From: Paraburkholderia sp. BCC1885
GTDB taxonomy: Bacteria > Pseudomonadota > Gammaproteobacteria > Burkholderiales > Burkholderiaceae
Assembly: GCF_900996235.1 (NCBI RefSeq)
Contig: NZ_CAAJGM010000088.1
Location: 62,001-126,000, forward strand
DNA: 64,000 nucleotides
Direction: 5' to 3'
The notes under the pieces were generated by a model, which saw only the letters and a program-made list of their open reading frames with translations, searched no databases and had not been told where the DNA came from. The translations under genes and the position numbers were made by a program. Numbering within the stretch: the first letter of the stretch is position 1; each line of letters begins with the position of its first letter. Below, piece after piece: positions 7,385 through 18,262 of this stretch.

Positions 7385-9732
7385 CTTACGTCGTAGCGGT
7401 GCGGGCTTTGTGCGAGTTCAGCGCGCGGCGCGGCGACCTCGACTTGCGCTTTACGCCTGCGCCGAGCGCGTCTGAAGGTATCGCCGGACACGCCACCGTC
7501 GCGGCGCGCCGTGGCAGCGGCTACGAAGCCGAAATTACGCTGACCGGCGCGCATCGCAGCCTCAGTGTGCGTGGCCGGGCGGATGGTTACGACGCGAATC
7601 TCAATCGCCTGGAAGAGGTCAAGACCTATCGCGGCAATCTTGAGACGATGCCGGGCAATCATCGCGCGCTGCATTGGGCGCAGGCGCTGGTCTACGGCCA
7701 TCTGTTATGCCAGGCGCGCGGTTTGAGCGAGTTGCAGGTGGCGCTGGTGTATTTCGACATCGCGAGCCAGAAAGAGACCGTGCTGACGCAGTCGCATGAC
7801 GCGGCTTCGTTGCAGGCGTTTTTTGTCGAGCAGTGCGAACGATTTATCGGCTGGGCGATGCAGGAGGAAGCGCATCGCAACGCGCGCAATGCCGCGCTCG
7901 GCGCGCTGGCATTTCCCTATGGCGAGTTTCGCAGCGGCCAGCGCGAACTGGCGGTGTCGGTGTATCGCGCGGCTCGTGACGGGCAGAATTTGATGGCGCA
8001 AGCGCCGACGGGAATCGGCAAAACGCTTGCGACGATCTTTCCGTTGCTGAAGGCTTGCGCGGCGGATCAGATCGAGCGGATTTTCTTTCTGACCGCGAAG
8101 ACACCGGGCCGAGCTCTGGCGCTGGATGCGGTCGAGATGCTGCATGCGAGCGCCAATGCTGATACGCGTGTTGATACCTCCACGAACGCGCTGCCGCTGC
8201 GCACACTCGAACTGGTGGCGCGTGACAAAGCCTGCGAGCATCCCGACAAAGCCTGCCACGGCGATTCCTGTCCGCTTGCGCGCGGCTTCTACGACCGCCT
8301 CGACGACGCGCGCAGCACGGCATTGTCCGCGCGCCGTCTCGACCGTGCGGCGGTGCGCGAGGCCGCACTGGCGCACGACGTGTGTCCGTACTACCTCTCG
8401 CAGGAACTGGCGCGCTGGAGCGACATCGTGGTGGGCGACTACAACTACTACTACGACAGCAGCGCGCTGCTCTACGCGCTTACGCAAGTCAACCAGTGGC
8501 GCGTGGCGGTGCTGGTGGACGAAGCGCACAATCTGCTCGACCGGGCGCGACGCATGTACACGGCCTCACTGGAGCAAAGCGCCTTGCGGGCCGCTCGTAA
8601 GAGCGCGCCGGCCGTGCTGGGCAGGCCGCTCGAACGCCTGAACCGTGAGTGGAATGCGCTGAATCGCACGCAGACCGAGGCCTACCAGGTCCATACCGAC
8701 GTGCCTCCGCGATTTCTTGGCGCGTTGCAGAATCTGATCGGCGCGGTGTCGGATCAGCTTGCCGAAGCGCCGCTATCGATCGACGAAGCGCAACTGCGTT
8801 TCTACTTCGATGCCATGCACTTCGTGTCGCTTGCCGAGCAGTTCGGCGAACATTCGGTGTTCGATGCAACGTTGACGCCGGATCGTTATCTCACGCGTCA
8901 ACCTGTGACCGGCCCGGACGTGGACAGCCCGAAAACCGCAGCTGCCACGAGCCGCACCAAAGCGTCATCCACACTGTGCGTGCGCAACGTGATTCCCGCG
9001 CCGTTTCTCGCTCCGCGTTATGCCGCTGCGCGCACCACGGTGCTGTTCTCCGGCACGCTCAGCCCGCATCATTTCTATCGCGATACGCTCGGGCTCGCGG
9101 AAGCAACGCCCTGGCTGGACGTCGAAGGGCCGTTCCGCGCGGAGCAGTTGCAGGTGCATGTGGCGAGCCATGTGTCGACGCGCTGGCGCGATCGCGAACG
9201 CTCGCTCGTGCCGATTGTCGAGCTGATCGCGCAGCAGTATGCCGCGCAGCCCGGCAATTACCTGGGTTTCCTGAGCAGTTTCGATTATCTGCAGCGGGTG
9301 CAGACGCTGATGCGCGAGCGTTATCCGCTGGTGCCGGTGTGGGCGCAGGAGCCCGGCATGGACGAAGCCGGGCGCGAGGCTTTTCTGGCGCGCTTCCGGG
9401 CGCGGGGATGCGGCGTCGGATTCGCCGTGCTGGGCGGCGCGTTTTCGGAAGGCGTGGATCTCGTGGGCGAGCAGTTGATCGGCGCGTTTATCGCCACGCT
9501 CGGCCTGCCGCAGATGAACGACGTCAACGAGCAGATGCGCCGCACCATGGAGGCAAAGTTCGGCAGCGGCTACGACTACATGTATCTCTATCCGGGGCTG
9601 CAGAAGGTCGTCCAGGCCGCCGGGCGGGTAATTCGCACCGAACAGGACGTCGGTGTCGTGCATCTGATCGATGACCGCTACCGGCGTCCGGAGGTGCGTC
9701 GATTATTGCCGAGATGGTGGCGAGTTCCGTGA
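7381..9732 (+). CDS. Fe-S DNA helicase (DinG/XPD type) with N-terminal PD-(D/E)XK nuclease domain
   Basis: A 783-residue protein with two parts. Residues about 1-130 carry a RecB/Cas4-like nuclease signature: GRADG (Asp 68), LEEVKT (Glu 79, Lys 81) and HWAQALVYGHLL. The rest is a superfamily 2 helicase: Walker A APTGIGKT near residue 210, DEAH box (VLVDEAHNLL) near 380, and four cysteines (three within CEHPDKACHGDSC near 284-296, one in VCPYY near 335) that match the XPD/DinG 4Fe-4S cluster. The C-terminal motor has GAFSEGVDLVGEQ and QAAGRVIR. Such enzymes unwind 5'-3'. Together with the FAN1 nuclease it probably forms an SOS-induced crosslink or damaged-DNA processing unit. Its 3' end overlaps the converging channel gene by 30 bases. 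Confidence 0.9.
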   Translation: MTYVVAVRALCEFSARRGDLDLRFTPAPSASEGIAGHATVAARRGSGYEAEITLTGAHRSLSVRGRADGYDANLNRLEEVKTYRGNLETMPGNHRALHWAQALVYGHLLCQARGLSELQVALVYFDIASQKETVLTQSHDAASLQAFFVEQCERFIGWAMQEEAHRNARNAALGALAFPYGEFRSGQRELAVSVYRAARDGQNLMAQAPTGIGKTLATIFPLLKACAADQIERIFFLTAKTPGRALALDAVEMLHASANADTRVDTSTNALPLRTLELVARDKACEHPDKACHGDSCPLARGFYDRLDDARSTALSARRLDRAAVREAALAHDVCPYYLSQELARWSDIVVGDYNYYYDSSALLYALTQVNQWRVAVLVDEAHNLLDRARRMYTASLEQSALRAARKSAPAVLGRPLERLNREWNALNRTQTEAYQVHTDVPPRFLGALQNLIGAVSDQLAEAPLSIDEAQLRFYFDAMHFVSLAEQFGEHSVFDATLTPDRYLTRQPVTGPDVDSPKTAAATSRTKASSTLCVRNVIPAPFLAPRYAAARTTVLFSGTLSPHHFYRDTLGLAEATPWLDVEGPFRAEQLQVHVASHVSTRWRDRERSLVPIVELIAQQYAAQPGNYLGFLSSFDYLQRVQTLMRERYPLVPVWAQEPGMDEAGREAFLARFRARGCGVGFAVLGGAFSEGVDLVGEQLIGAFIATLGLPQMNDVNEQMRRTMEAKFGSGYDYMYLYPGLQKVVQAAGRVIRTEQDVGVVHLIDDRYRRPEVRRLLPRWWRVP

Positions 9733-12360
9733 GGTGGGGGCGTTAGCCGCATCGGCGGCTTTGGCGTCGGTGGGGGCGGCCGGGGCGGCCGGGTCGGCTT
9801 GCGGCCCGTGTGAGGCATCGGGCGAATCGGCTGCGTCAGAAGAAGCGCGGGCTTCGCTTGCGTCCGGCTGGGGGGCGTCCGCTTTCCCGTCTTCAGCTTT
9901 AGCATCATCCACTGGCGCGCCCTCACGAACCACCACAGTCCGCTGCGGGTTCGCAATCTGGATCCCGCGTGCCTGGAACAGATCGGCCACGCGCCGGTTG
10001 AACTCGCGCTGCACGCCCCAGCGTCCGCTATCGCGGCACTGGATTTGTCCGCTCATCGTGATGGCCGAGCCGTCGACCGAATCGATACCCCAGAAGGCGA
10101 AGTCGGACAGGATGCCGTCCTTGAACTGCGGATCTTCGCGCAGGGACGTGCCGATTTCCTTCAGCGTGGCGATCGCGAGGTCGATATCCTGGCCGTAGAG
10201 AATGCTGACCTTGACCGCCGCGTTGCCGAGGCCGCGGTTGGTGTTGTTGACCGTCGACACCGAACTGAACGGCACCGTGTACAACGAACCGTCGCCGCCG
10301 CGCAGACGCACCGTGCGGATCGACAGATACTCGACGGTGCCCGACACGCCCGCGAGCGTTACCCAGTCGCCCACCTGCATGGCGTTTTCCATTAGCAGGA
10401 AAATGCCGGTGATGAAATCCTGCACCAGTTTTTGCGAACCGAAACCGAGCGCCACACCGAAGATGCTGGCGCCCGCCAGCAACGGCCCGATGTTCACACC
10501 GAGCTCGCTCAGGCCGGTCAGGACCACTACCAGCGCGATCACGACGAACAGCAGGCTGCGCAGCATCGGCAACAGGGTACGCAAGCGCGCGGCGCGCACG
10601 AGGTCGCCCGAGTTGGTCCATTGATGCAGGCGCCGTTCGACGGTCACGTTGGCCGCTTCCCAGACGAACAGCGCGACCGCCGCCGCCACCGCAATCGTGA
10701 CGAGCGCGGAGGCGAGCCGGTGGCCGATGGTGCCGCTTTCGAACAGCATGCTGACGTTGGCGCCCCATACCTGCAGCAGCACGAGCGCGGTGATCACGCC
10801 CACCAGCCAGGAGATGACACGCCGCAGCATGGGGTAATAACGATATGCATGCTGATGGACGAGCGAGTTGTTCGCCTGCGCGTCCTGGCCGTCGAAGAGC
10901 CGCGCGAGTGCGCCGAAGATGACGATGGAAACGACGCGCGCGCCCACCAGCACCGCAATCGAAATGCCGCCGAGATGCACGAGCGTGTGATAACCGTTGC
11001 GCACGTCGAGCGCCCACACGAACCACAGCGCCATCACGACGAATACGCCGATGGTGGCCCATGAATCGGCAAGCGCATTACCGATTACCGAGAGCGACGG
11101 ATTCGCGGCGCAGCGCGCGCGGATGCGCGCGGCGACCGGCTTGCGGCATTGCAGAATCAGCAGCGAGATCATCACGTGCGCGACCAGCGCGACCACTTTC
11201 ATTAGCGCGAGATGAGCGGCTTCGTTCAGACCGAGCACCTCGGCAGTGTCCGCCACGGCCGAGCCGGCGCCGATCACGCTGACGAAAATCACCACCCAGC
11301 GCTGCGTGAACGCGGCCCAGGTCGAGCCCATCTGCAATAGACGCAGACGCGGCGCGTCGGGTTGCAGAAAGAAGCCGCTGACGATGACGGCCACGCGGCA
11401 CAGCACGTAAATATCGATGATCGAATCGAGCGCGCGGTCTTGCGGCGTGCCTTCGTCGGTGAGAATCGACATCAGCAGGCTCGACGCGCCGATAAAGACA
11501 CCGAGCGGCACGAACCGGACCGCCATGCGCAATGCCGCGCGCGGCAGGCGGCGCAGCAGCGAGTAATGGCGAAAAGCGTGCTGCGCGCCCGAATCGCCCG
11601 GCGGCGGACTAACGGCCGCAGGCGGAGAACCGGCGGCGGCCAGGGCGTGATTCGTGGCATCCGCTGCATCCGCTGCGGCGCTGGCTGCGGTTTCGTTGCT
11701 GGCTGCGGATGCGCCGCCGTCCGTCGCGGCAGAGGCGGCTTGCGCCTGTGCGGCCAGCGTCGCCTCCGAGGGCTCGTCGAGGAACAGTTCGCGCGGATCG
11801 ATATTGCGACGCACTGCCAGCGCGGTAATCGCGCGGCGCAGCAGACGGCGCGCGAGCCACTCGAGCGCCAGCGCCGGCAGCAGGGTGCCCAGCAGCGACA
11901 GCAGGATGTTGCCCAGCACCGCGCGTTGCTGCGGGCTGTTCATCAGATCGGTCCACCAGCCGCGCACGGACGACACGTCGAGCAGGGCGACCAGCGAGTG
12001 GCGCAACGCAACGGCCACCTGGACGGCGCCATGCGCGCCCTGACGGGCCAATTGGGACGCCAGACCGTTCGATTCGAACGCCGCATGCACGGTCGCCGCC
12101 GCGCCGCTTGCCGGAGCCGAGGCGGCGGCTGGCGCCGAAGCCGGCGGCGCGCTAAGCGCGCCCGCCGCGGCGATGGCGTGCAGGGTCACTTCGATCTGCG
12201 TGCGCCGTTGCGGATCGTTGAGGACCGCCAGCGCCTGGCGAGCCTGATCGGGCGTCAGCGTGACGGCCGGAGTGGCGGAGGCGGCGGCCGACGGGGCGGT
12301 TGCGGCGAACGTCGGCGCGGCAAACAGGAGCAGTAAGCAGACGAAAAGTAGTTTGCGCAT
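9703..12360 (-). CDS. MscS-family mechanosensitive channel, large periplasmic type
   Basis: An 885-residue inner-membrane channel that would release solutes on hypo-osmotic shock. Residues 1-19 are a signal peptide ending TFAAT; a periplasmic part follows, then several transmembrane helices. The MscS core sits around residues 600-760, with the pore helix and beta domain motif NIGPLLAGASIFGVALGFG, then FITGIFLLMEN and QVGDWVTLAGVSGTVE. The size and layout resemble YbiO-type channels rather than the 286-residue MscS. Two low-complexity stretches are notable: an Ala/Ser-rich insert near 210-260 and an Ala/Asp/Pro-rich tail of about 80 residues. The gene is monocistronic and convergent with the helicase. 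Confidence 0.88.
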   Translation of the reverse strand: MRKLLFVCLLLLFAAPTFAATAPSAAASATPAVTLTPDQARQALAVLNDPQRRTQIEVTLHAIAAAGALSAPPASAPAAASAPASGAAATVHAAFESNGLASQLARQGAHGAVQVAVALRHSLVALLDVSSVRGWWTDLMNSPQQRAVLGNILLSLLGTLLPALALEWLARRLLRRAITALAVRRNIDPRELFLDEPSEATLAAQAQAASAATDGGASAASNETAASAAADAADATNHALAAAGSPPAAVSPPPGDSGAQHAFRHYSLLRRLPRAALRMAVRFVPLGVFIGASSLLMSILTDEGTPQDRALDSIIDIYVLCRVAVIVSGFFLQPDAPRLRLLQMGSTWAAFTQRWVVIFVSVIGAGSAVADTAEVLGLNEAAHLALMKVVALVAHVMISLLILQCRKPVAARIRARCAANPSLSVIGNALADSWATIGVFVVMALWFVWALDVRNGYHTLVHLGGISIAVLVGARVVSIVIFGALARLFDGQDAQANNSLVHQHAYRYYPMLRRVISWLVGVITALVLLQVWGANVSMLFESGTIGHRLASALVTIAVAAAVALFVWEAANVTVERRLHQWTNSGDLVRAARLRTLLPMLRSLLFVVIALVVVLTGLSELGVNIGPLLAGASIFGVALGFGSQKLVQDFITGIFLLMENAMQVGDWVTLAGVSGTVEYLSIRTVRLRGGDGSLYTVPFSSVSTVNNTNRGLGNAAVKVSILYGQDIDLAIATLKEIGTSLREDPQFKDGILSDFAFWGIDSVDGSAITMSGQIQCRDSGRWGVQREFNRRVADLFQARGIQIANPQRTVVVREGAPVDDAKAEDGKADAPQPDASEARASSDAADSPDASHGPQADPAAPAAPTDAKAADAANAPTSRNSPPSRQ

Positions 12361-12615
12361 AGGGAATAGGCGGGACGGCTGCGATGAACGGCGCCGTCCG
12401 GATATAGGTCGATTCGACCGAAAAAGTCTGAACTATGAAACGACAGCGGTCTTGCTGTGCAAGTTCCGCACGATGAGGACCGATTTGAGTGCCGATCGGA
12501 GATAAACCAGTTTTGCCGGGCGTGCTTCGGGGAGCCGAAAGCACCGGCGCAGCGTAGATTATGCACGCTCGACGCGGATCGACGCCGCGAATCGGGCGTA
12601 ACGTGGCCTTGACCG

Positions 12616-14286
12616 TCATCGCTGGCTGTCATCTTGCTTGCGCCGCTGAATCGTTACTGCGGCGACTGCCGCCCCCGCCAGCGCGCACGCCGCCGAGGCC
12701 AGCGCAACCGCGCGCAGCGCCGCGCCGAGCGCATCGGCCTGGGCGCTGGCCAGCACCGCTTGCGAGGCCGCCGGGGCCGGCGCCTGAGTTTGCGTTCGAG
12801 TTTGCGTTTGCGTGGGCGCCTGCGCTGCCATCCCGGCCGCCTGCGGTTGCAGCAATTGCCCCTTGCGCGCCGCTTCTGCCGACACGTGCAACTGGTCGAG
12901 CCGCGCAACCAGGGCCGCGTTATGCGACCACACGAACACAATGCCCAGCACGGCAACGGCGAGCAGACTCGCAATTCTCGCGACCGCGTTGTTGATGCCG
13001 GAGGCCACGCCGGTGCGTTCGGCGGTAACGGCAGCCATGACAGTGGTGGTCAGGGGCGCGACGGTGATCGTCAAACCCAGTCCCAGCACGGCCATGGCGG
13101 GAAATACCCCACTCCAGTAGACGCCGCCTGCCCAGGGCGCGGCGAGCAGCGCGAAGCCGGCCGCCGCGACCACCGGACCAACCGTCAGCAATGCCCGCGC
13201 GCCGAAGCGACGGGTGAGGCCGCCGGTGAAGCGCGACAGCAGCCCGATCGTAACCGGCAACGGCAACACGGCGGCTCCCGCCGCGGTGGCGCTATAGCCA
13301 TAAGCGCGAATCAATGTGAACGGCAGGAAAAACAGCGCGCCGCCGAGGCCGAAGTAAAGCAGCAAGGTCACCAGATTGGCGCCGACGAAATCGCGCGAAT
13401 GAAACACGTCGAGCGGCACCATTGGGCTGCGGCTTCTTGCTTCTATGACAACGAAGCCGGCCAGCACGGCCATGCCCGCGCCGATCAGGCCTAGCACCCG
13501 CGCATCCGCGAAACCGCGCGTCGAAGCGATCGTCAGACCATAGGTGAGGGCGGCGAGGCCCACGGCGGCTGTTGCTGCGCCGAGCCAGTCGAGTTGCTCC
13601 GGCGTGCCGGACTTGCGGCTGTCCGGCACCGAGGCGAGCGCGAGCGCCACGGTCGCGCAGGCAATTGGCACATTGAGAAAGAAGATGGCCCGCCAGGAAA
13701 ACGTATCGACGAGCCAGCCGCCCGCCACCGGCCCAACGGCGGAGGTAATGGCGCCGACGCCCGCCCAGGTGCCGATCGCCTTGCCGCGCTCCTGTTCGTC
13801 GAACACGGCGCCGATGATCGCCAGGCTGCTCGGCACCAGCAGCGCCGCACCGACTCCCTGCGCGGCCCGCGCGGCAATCAGCGCAGCCGCATTCGGCGCT
13901 AAACCGCAGCCGATCGACGCCAGCGTGAAGAGGCCGATGCCGCTGACGAAAATCGTGCGCCGCCCGAGCTTGTCGCCGAGCGAGCCGCCTACCAGCACCA
14001 GCGCGCCGAGCAGCAGCAGATACGCGTTGACGACCCATTGCATGGCGGCGACGCTGGCGCCGAGTTCGCTCTGGATCGACGGCAGCGCGACGTTGACGAC
14101 CGAGCCGTCGATAAACGCCATGCTCGAACCGAGGATGGTCGCCGCCAGCGCGAGCCGTTTGTGACGGCAGGCGCGTTCGGACGCGACCGGCTGTGCGCCG
14201 ATGACGAGTTCGTCGCACGGGCTCGCCTGCGAGGCGACGGCGTGCGACGCCCGTGCGGGTACCTTGGTAAGTTGCGGACCGGCCAC
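12616..14286 (-). CDS. MFS drug/proton antiporter, DHA2 (EmrB/QacA) family
   Basis: A roughly 556-residue efflux protein with 12-14 hydrophobic helices. DHA2 hallmarks are GSSMAFIDGSVVNVALPSIQ (motif D1 in helix 1), GDKLGRRTIFVSG (motif A), LLVPSSLAIIGAVF (near motif B) and GAVFDEQERGKAIGTWAG followed by GPVAGGWLVD (motif C). I chose the GTG at 14286 because AAGGAG lies five bases upstream; an ATG at 14358 and longer reading frames lack such a site, and the longest would overlap the divergent patatin gene. The C-terminus contains a Gln/Thr/Arg-rich stretch (QTQTRTQTQ) between two hydrophobic segments. The substrate is unknown. Confidence 0.85.
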   Translation of the reverse strand: MAGPQLTKVPARASHAVASQASPCDELVIGAQPVASERACRHKRLALAATILGSSMAFIDGSVVNVALPSIQSELGASVAAMQWVVNAYLLLLGALVLVGGSLGDKLGRRTIFVSGIGLFTLASIGCGLAPNAAALIAARAAQGVGAALLVPSSLAIIGAVFDEQERGKAIGTWAGVGAITSAVGPVAGGWLVDTFSWRAIFFLNVPIACATVALALASVPDSRKSGTPEQLDWLGAATAAVGLAALTYGLTIASTRGFADARVLGLIGAGMAVLAGFVVIEARSRSPMVPLDVFHSRDFVGANLVTLLLYFGLGGALFFLPFTLIRAYGYSATAAGAAVLPLPVTIGLLSRFTGGLTRRFGARALLTVGPVVAAAGFALLAAPWAGGVYWSGVFPAMAVLGLGLTITVAPLTTTVMAAVTAERTGVASGINNAVARIASLLAVAVLGIVFVWSHNAALVARLDQLHVSAEAARKGQLLQPQAAGMAAQAPTQTQTRTQTQAPAPAASQAVLASAQADALGAALRAVALASAACALAGAAVAAVTIQRRKQDDSQR

Positions 14287-14553
14287 ACCCACTCCTTGCT
14301 CGAACGATCTGTGCGCAGCATAGCAATGCGCCGTGGCAAGCGATAGGCGCCTGGTCATTCGGCCAGGGTGACGCGAAGTGCGAGTGCTGCGATCATCGCT
14401 TCTGACAACCGCGGATGAAAACGCGTGCGGCCGTATCCGCCGGAGTCCAGCTTGCCATGCGCGGCGCGTTGCATGTTGGCGCGCACGCATGCCATGATCG
14501 ACGCGAGACAAGGCGCGCGACGCGCGGCTGCGCGGCACAACCGGAGAAGCATC

Positions 14554-15723
14554 ATGATCAATCAGGCATCGAGCGACACGTCCGGCGGGGCATCTGCGTC
14601 GTCCGAACCGGCCCGCGCCGGCATCCCCGGTCAGATTGTGTTTGTCCTGCAGGGCGGCGGCGCGTTGGGGGCCTATCAGGCCGGCGTGTATGAAGCACTG
14701 CATGAGACGGCAATCGAACCCGATTGGGTGATCGGCACCTCGATCGGTGCGATCAACGGCGCGATCATCGCGGGCAATCCGCCGGAACAGCGCATCGAGC
14801 GGCTCAAGCAGTTCTGGGAACAGGTGGCGTATCAGGGCCGCGCGACCGCAGGTCTTCTGCCGGTACTCGACGACTGGCTGCGTAGCGTTTCCATCATGAC
14901 GCGCGGCATTCCGGCGTTTTTTGCGCCAAGCCTCGGCAGTTTATTAGGCATGCATAGCGATGGCGGCGTGGCGCCCGCCGCGTTTTATTCGACAGAGCCG
15001 CTGCGCCAGACGCTGCTGTCGTTGATCGATTTCGGGTATCTGAACAGCAAGGCGACGCGGCTGACGGTGGGCGCCGTGAACGTCGGCAGCGGGCGCATGC
15101 GCTACTTTACGAACCGCGACACGCCGCTCGACGTCGATCACGTGATGGCCTCGGCCGCGTTTCCGCCGGGCTTTCCTGCGGTGCGGCTGGAGGGCGAAGC
15201 CTGGTGGGACGGCGGCATCTACTCGAATACGCCGCTCGAAGCGGTGCTCGACGACCATCCGCGGCGCGACTCGGTGATTTTTGCGGTGCAATTGTGGCCG
15301 GCGCATGGCCGCGAGCCGAAATCGATCCTGCAGGCCATGAGCCGGCAGCGCGACATTCAGTATTCGAGCCGCGCCGAGAGCCATCTCGAACGGCAGAAGC
15401 AGATTCACCGCCTGCGGCACGTGATCCGCGAACTGGAGCAGTACATTCCCGAGGACCGGCGCGATGCCGCCGAGGTACGCGAACTGCTCGGCTGGGGTTG
15501 CGGCACGACCATGCAGGTGATCGAACTCGACGCGCCGCGTTTGCCCGGCGACGACCTGCACAAAGATATCGATTTTTCGTCGGGAGGTATCAGGCGGCGC
15601 TGGGCGGCGGGCTACGCGGATACCGTGCGCATGCTGAAGAAAGCGCCGTGGCGCGAGCCGCCTGATCCGATGGAGGGGATTGCGGTTTACCGGTCGGACC
15701 CGGAGGCGGATCCAACCCCGTAA
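14554..15723 (+). CDS. Patatin-like phospholipase (DUF3734 type)
   Basis: A 389-residue Ser-Asp dyad lipid hydrolase. The oxyanion-hole motif QGGGALGAYQAGVYEAL is near residue 33, the nucleophile elbow GTSIGAING near residue 62, and the catalytic Asp in WWDGGIYSNTPLE near residue 220. The C-terminal 100 residues match the extra domain found in proteobacterial patatins of this length (DUF3734). GGAGA seven bases before ATG 14554 supports this start over an in-frame ATG at 14425. It is transcribed away from the MFS gene, whose start lies 267 bases away. Relatives are often linked to polyhydroxybutyrate or membrane-lipid turnover, but no such genes are next to it. Confidence 0.9.
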   Translation: MINQASSDTSGGASASSEPARAGIPGQIVFVLQGGGALGAYQAGVYEALHETAIEPDWVIGTSIGAINGAIIAGNPPEQRIERLKQFWEQVAYQGRATAGLLPVLDDWLRSVSIMTRGIPAFFAPSLGSLLGMHSDGGVAPAAFYSTEPLRQTLLSLIDFGYLNSKATRLTVGAVNVGSGRMRYFTNRDTPLDVDHVMASAAFPPGFPAVRLEGEAWWDGGIYSNTPLEAVLDDHPRRDSVIFAVQLWPAHGREPKSILQAMSRQRDIQYSSRAESHLERQKQIHRLRHVIRELEQYIPEDRRDAAEVRELLGWGCGTTMQVIELDAPRLPGDDLHKDIDFSSGGIRRRWAAGYADTVRMLKKAPWREPPDPMEGIAVYRSDPEADPTP

Positions 15724-15753
15724 CCCACGCCGTCATCCACCTCGGTGCCGGCG

Positions 15754-17199
<1,446 letters not shown>

Positions 17200-17623
17200 G
17201 TTACCCCCCGGTTCGGTGCTGCGTATGCGCGGGCTCGTGCAGAGCCGCTCACCGCAAAATCAATGGCGCGCCGAATAATTTGTTCATACGAACTCTCGAT
17301 TTTCATTTTCGTTTCTACCCCGCTGATACGGTGGTTGGCGTGTTTCCGCCGGTTTCTCTATATTGCGCTCTACGTGGCGCATGGCCCAAAGATAGAACAA
17401 AATAATAGGCCCTGCCATACGCGCAAATCTGGATGACGAGTGCGCCGCGCGCCGCTGCCTTAGGCCCAGTGCGGGCGGGCACGCGCCGCGCTAAAGGTGG
17501 TTCGGACTGACCCGGTACACGGCGTGTATCAATTCTGTCTCAAACCGGGAATGCGTGTAACGATTATTTTTTAATAAATGTTAATTCCCCAACCGGCAGC
17601 TTTGACCGGAAGTGGTATTTGAT

Positions 17624-17639
17624 TGGCACTAAAGTGGCT
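17624..17639 (+). promoter_or_regulatory. Candidate sigma-54 promoter
   Basis: TGGCACTAAAGTGGCT carries the -24 GG and -12 GC at the correct spacing. It departs from TGGCACR-N4-TTGCW only at R and one T. It points away from the sigma-54 activator gene, into noncoding sequence. Confidence 0.45.
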
Positions 17640-17775
17640 GAATTCGATTGCGGCTTTAATGGCGCAAACCTTTGCGCGAAAAATCCATTTTTTGCCCGCG
17701 TAATGTGCGACGGCAGCTGGGGCAGATGGGTTAATTCTGGGCGTTTTGCGGCAATGCCTTGATGCAGGCGGCTTT

Positions 17776-17798
17776 CGCCGCGCTTTTCAAGCGCGGCG
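17776..17798. repeat. GC-rich hairpin, 10-bp perfect stem
   Basis: Arms CGCCGCGCTT and AAGCGCGGCG flank TTC, 137 bases after the first sigma-54 candidate. No T-tract follows. It may end or stabilise a short transcript from that promoter. Confidence 0.5.
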
Positions 17799-17944
17799 CG
17801 GTGCTCGGGTCAACGCCGACGCGGCGTCAAATTCGCGGCCTGATAGCGCCAGGCCCGGCAGGTTCGCAAAGCGCGCAGTATCGGTATGGATTGCTTGCGA
17901 TACCTAACTGACTTTTCATTTCGCGGTCTTACATGGGCAACTGA

Positions 17945-17962
17945 TGTCTCACAATTGAGACA
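17945..17962. promoter_or_regulatory. Palindromic operator candidate TGTCTCA-N4-TGAGACA
   Basis: A perfect 7+7 dyad with a 4-base AT-rich spacer. It resembles the paired sites bound by Fis-type helix-turn-helix domains of enhancer-binding proteins. It lies between the two sigma-54 promoter candidates, about 285 bases upstream of the second. Another TGTCTCA half site occurs near 17536, about 90 bases upstream of the first. Confidence 0.45.
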
Positions 17963-18246
17963 CTTCGGGCCGTGTGCGGTACCCCACATAGTGAAGCGCG
18001 GCCAAACTCCCTGCTTGCCGTCGCGCCATGCCGAGGTCTCATCAAGGCTGCTGCGCCCGGCCCTTTGTGTCTCCATCGCGTCGGTCCTCGGAACTACTTG
18101 CCGAGCCGATGTTTCGGACCCCGTAAATTTGTCGTCGCTAGCGAGTCGCAGGGCTGCAACAATTTTTGCGCCATCCTCCTCCCAGTGCGCCAGACTGGCA
18201 TGCCTATGGGCCGCGAAGCCCGTCAGCATAACGCTTTGCGAATAGC

Positions 18247-18262
18247 TGGCACGGTCGTCGCT
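18247..18262 (+). promoter_or_regulatory. Candidate sigma-54 promoter upstream of the SAF-domain gene
   Basis: TGGCACGGTCGTCGCT fits the sigma-54 consensus TGGCACR-N4-TTGCW at all but one specified position with correct spacing. Transcription would run toward the gene at 18807, leaving a leader of about 530 bases. Confidence 0.5.

Noticed and set aside
10432..11064. Long antisense frames opposite the MscS channel gene
   Set aside because: Typical GC-rich shadow frames: His/Arg/Gln-rich, no domain, while the opposite strand encodes a clear channel protein.
12616..14703. MFS exporter reading frame extended to 695 residues
   Set aside because: The extra N-terminal ~139 residues are Arg/His-rich with no family match, lack a ribosome site and overlap the divergent patatin gene; GTG 14286 with AAGGAG fits better.
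18181..18215. Third sigma-54-like sequence (CTGGCATGCC region near 18197)
   Set aside because: The GC dinucleotide falls one base too far from the GG for sigma-54.
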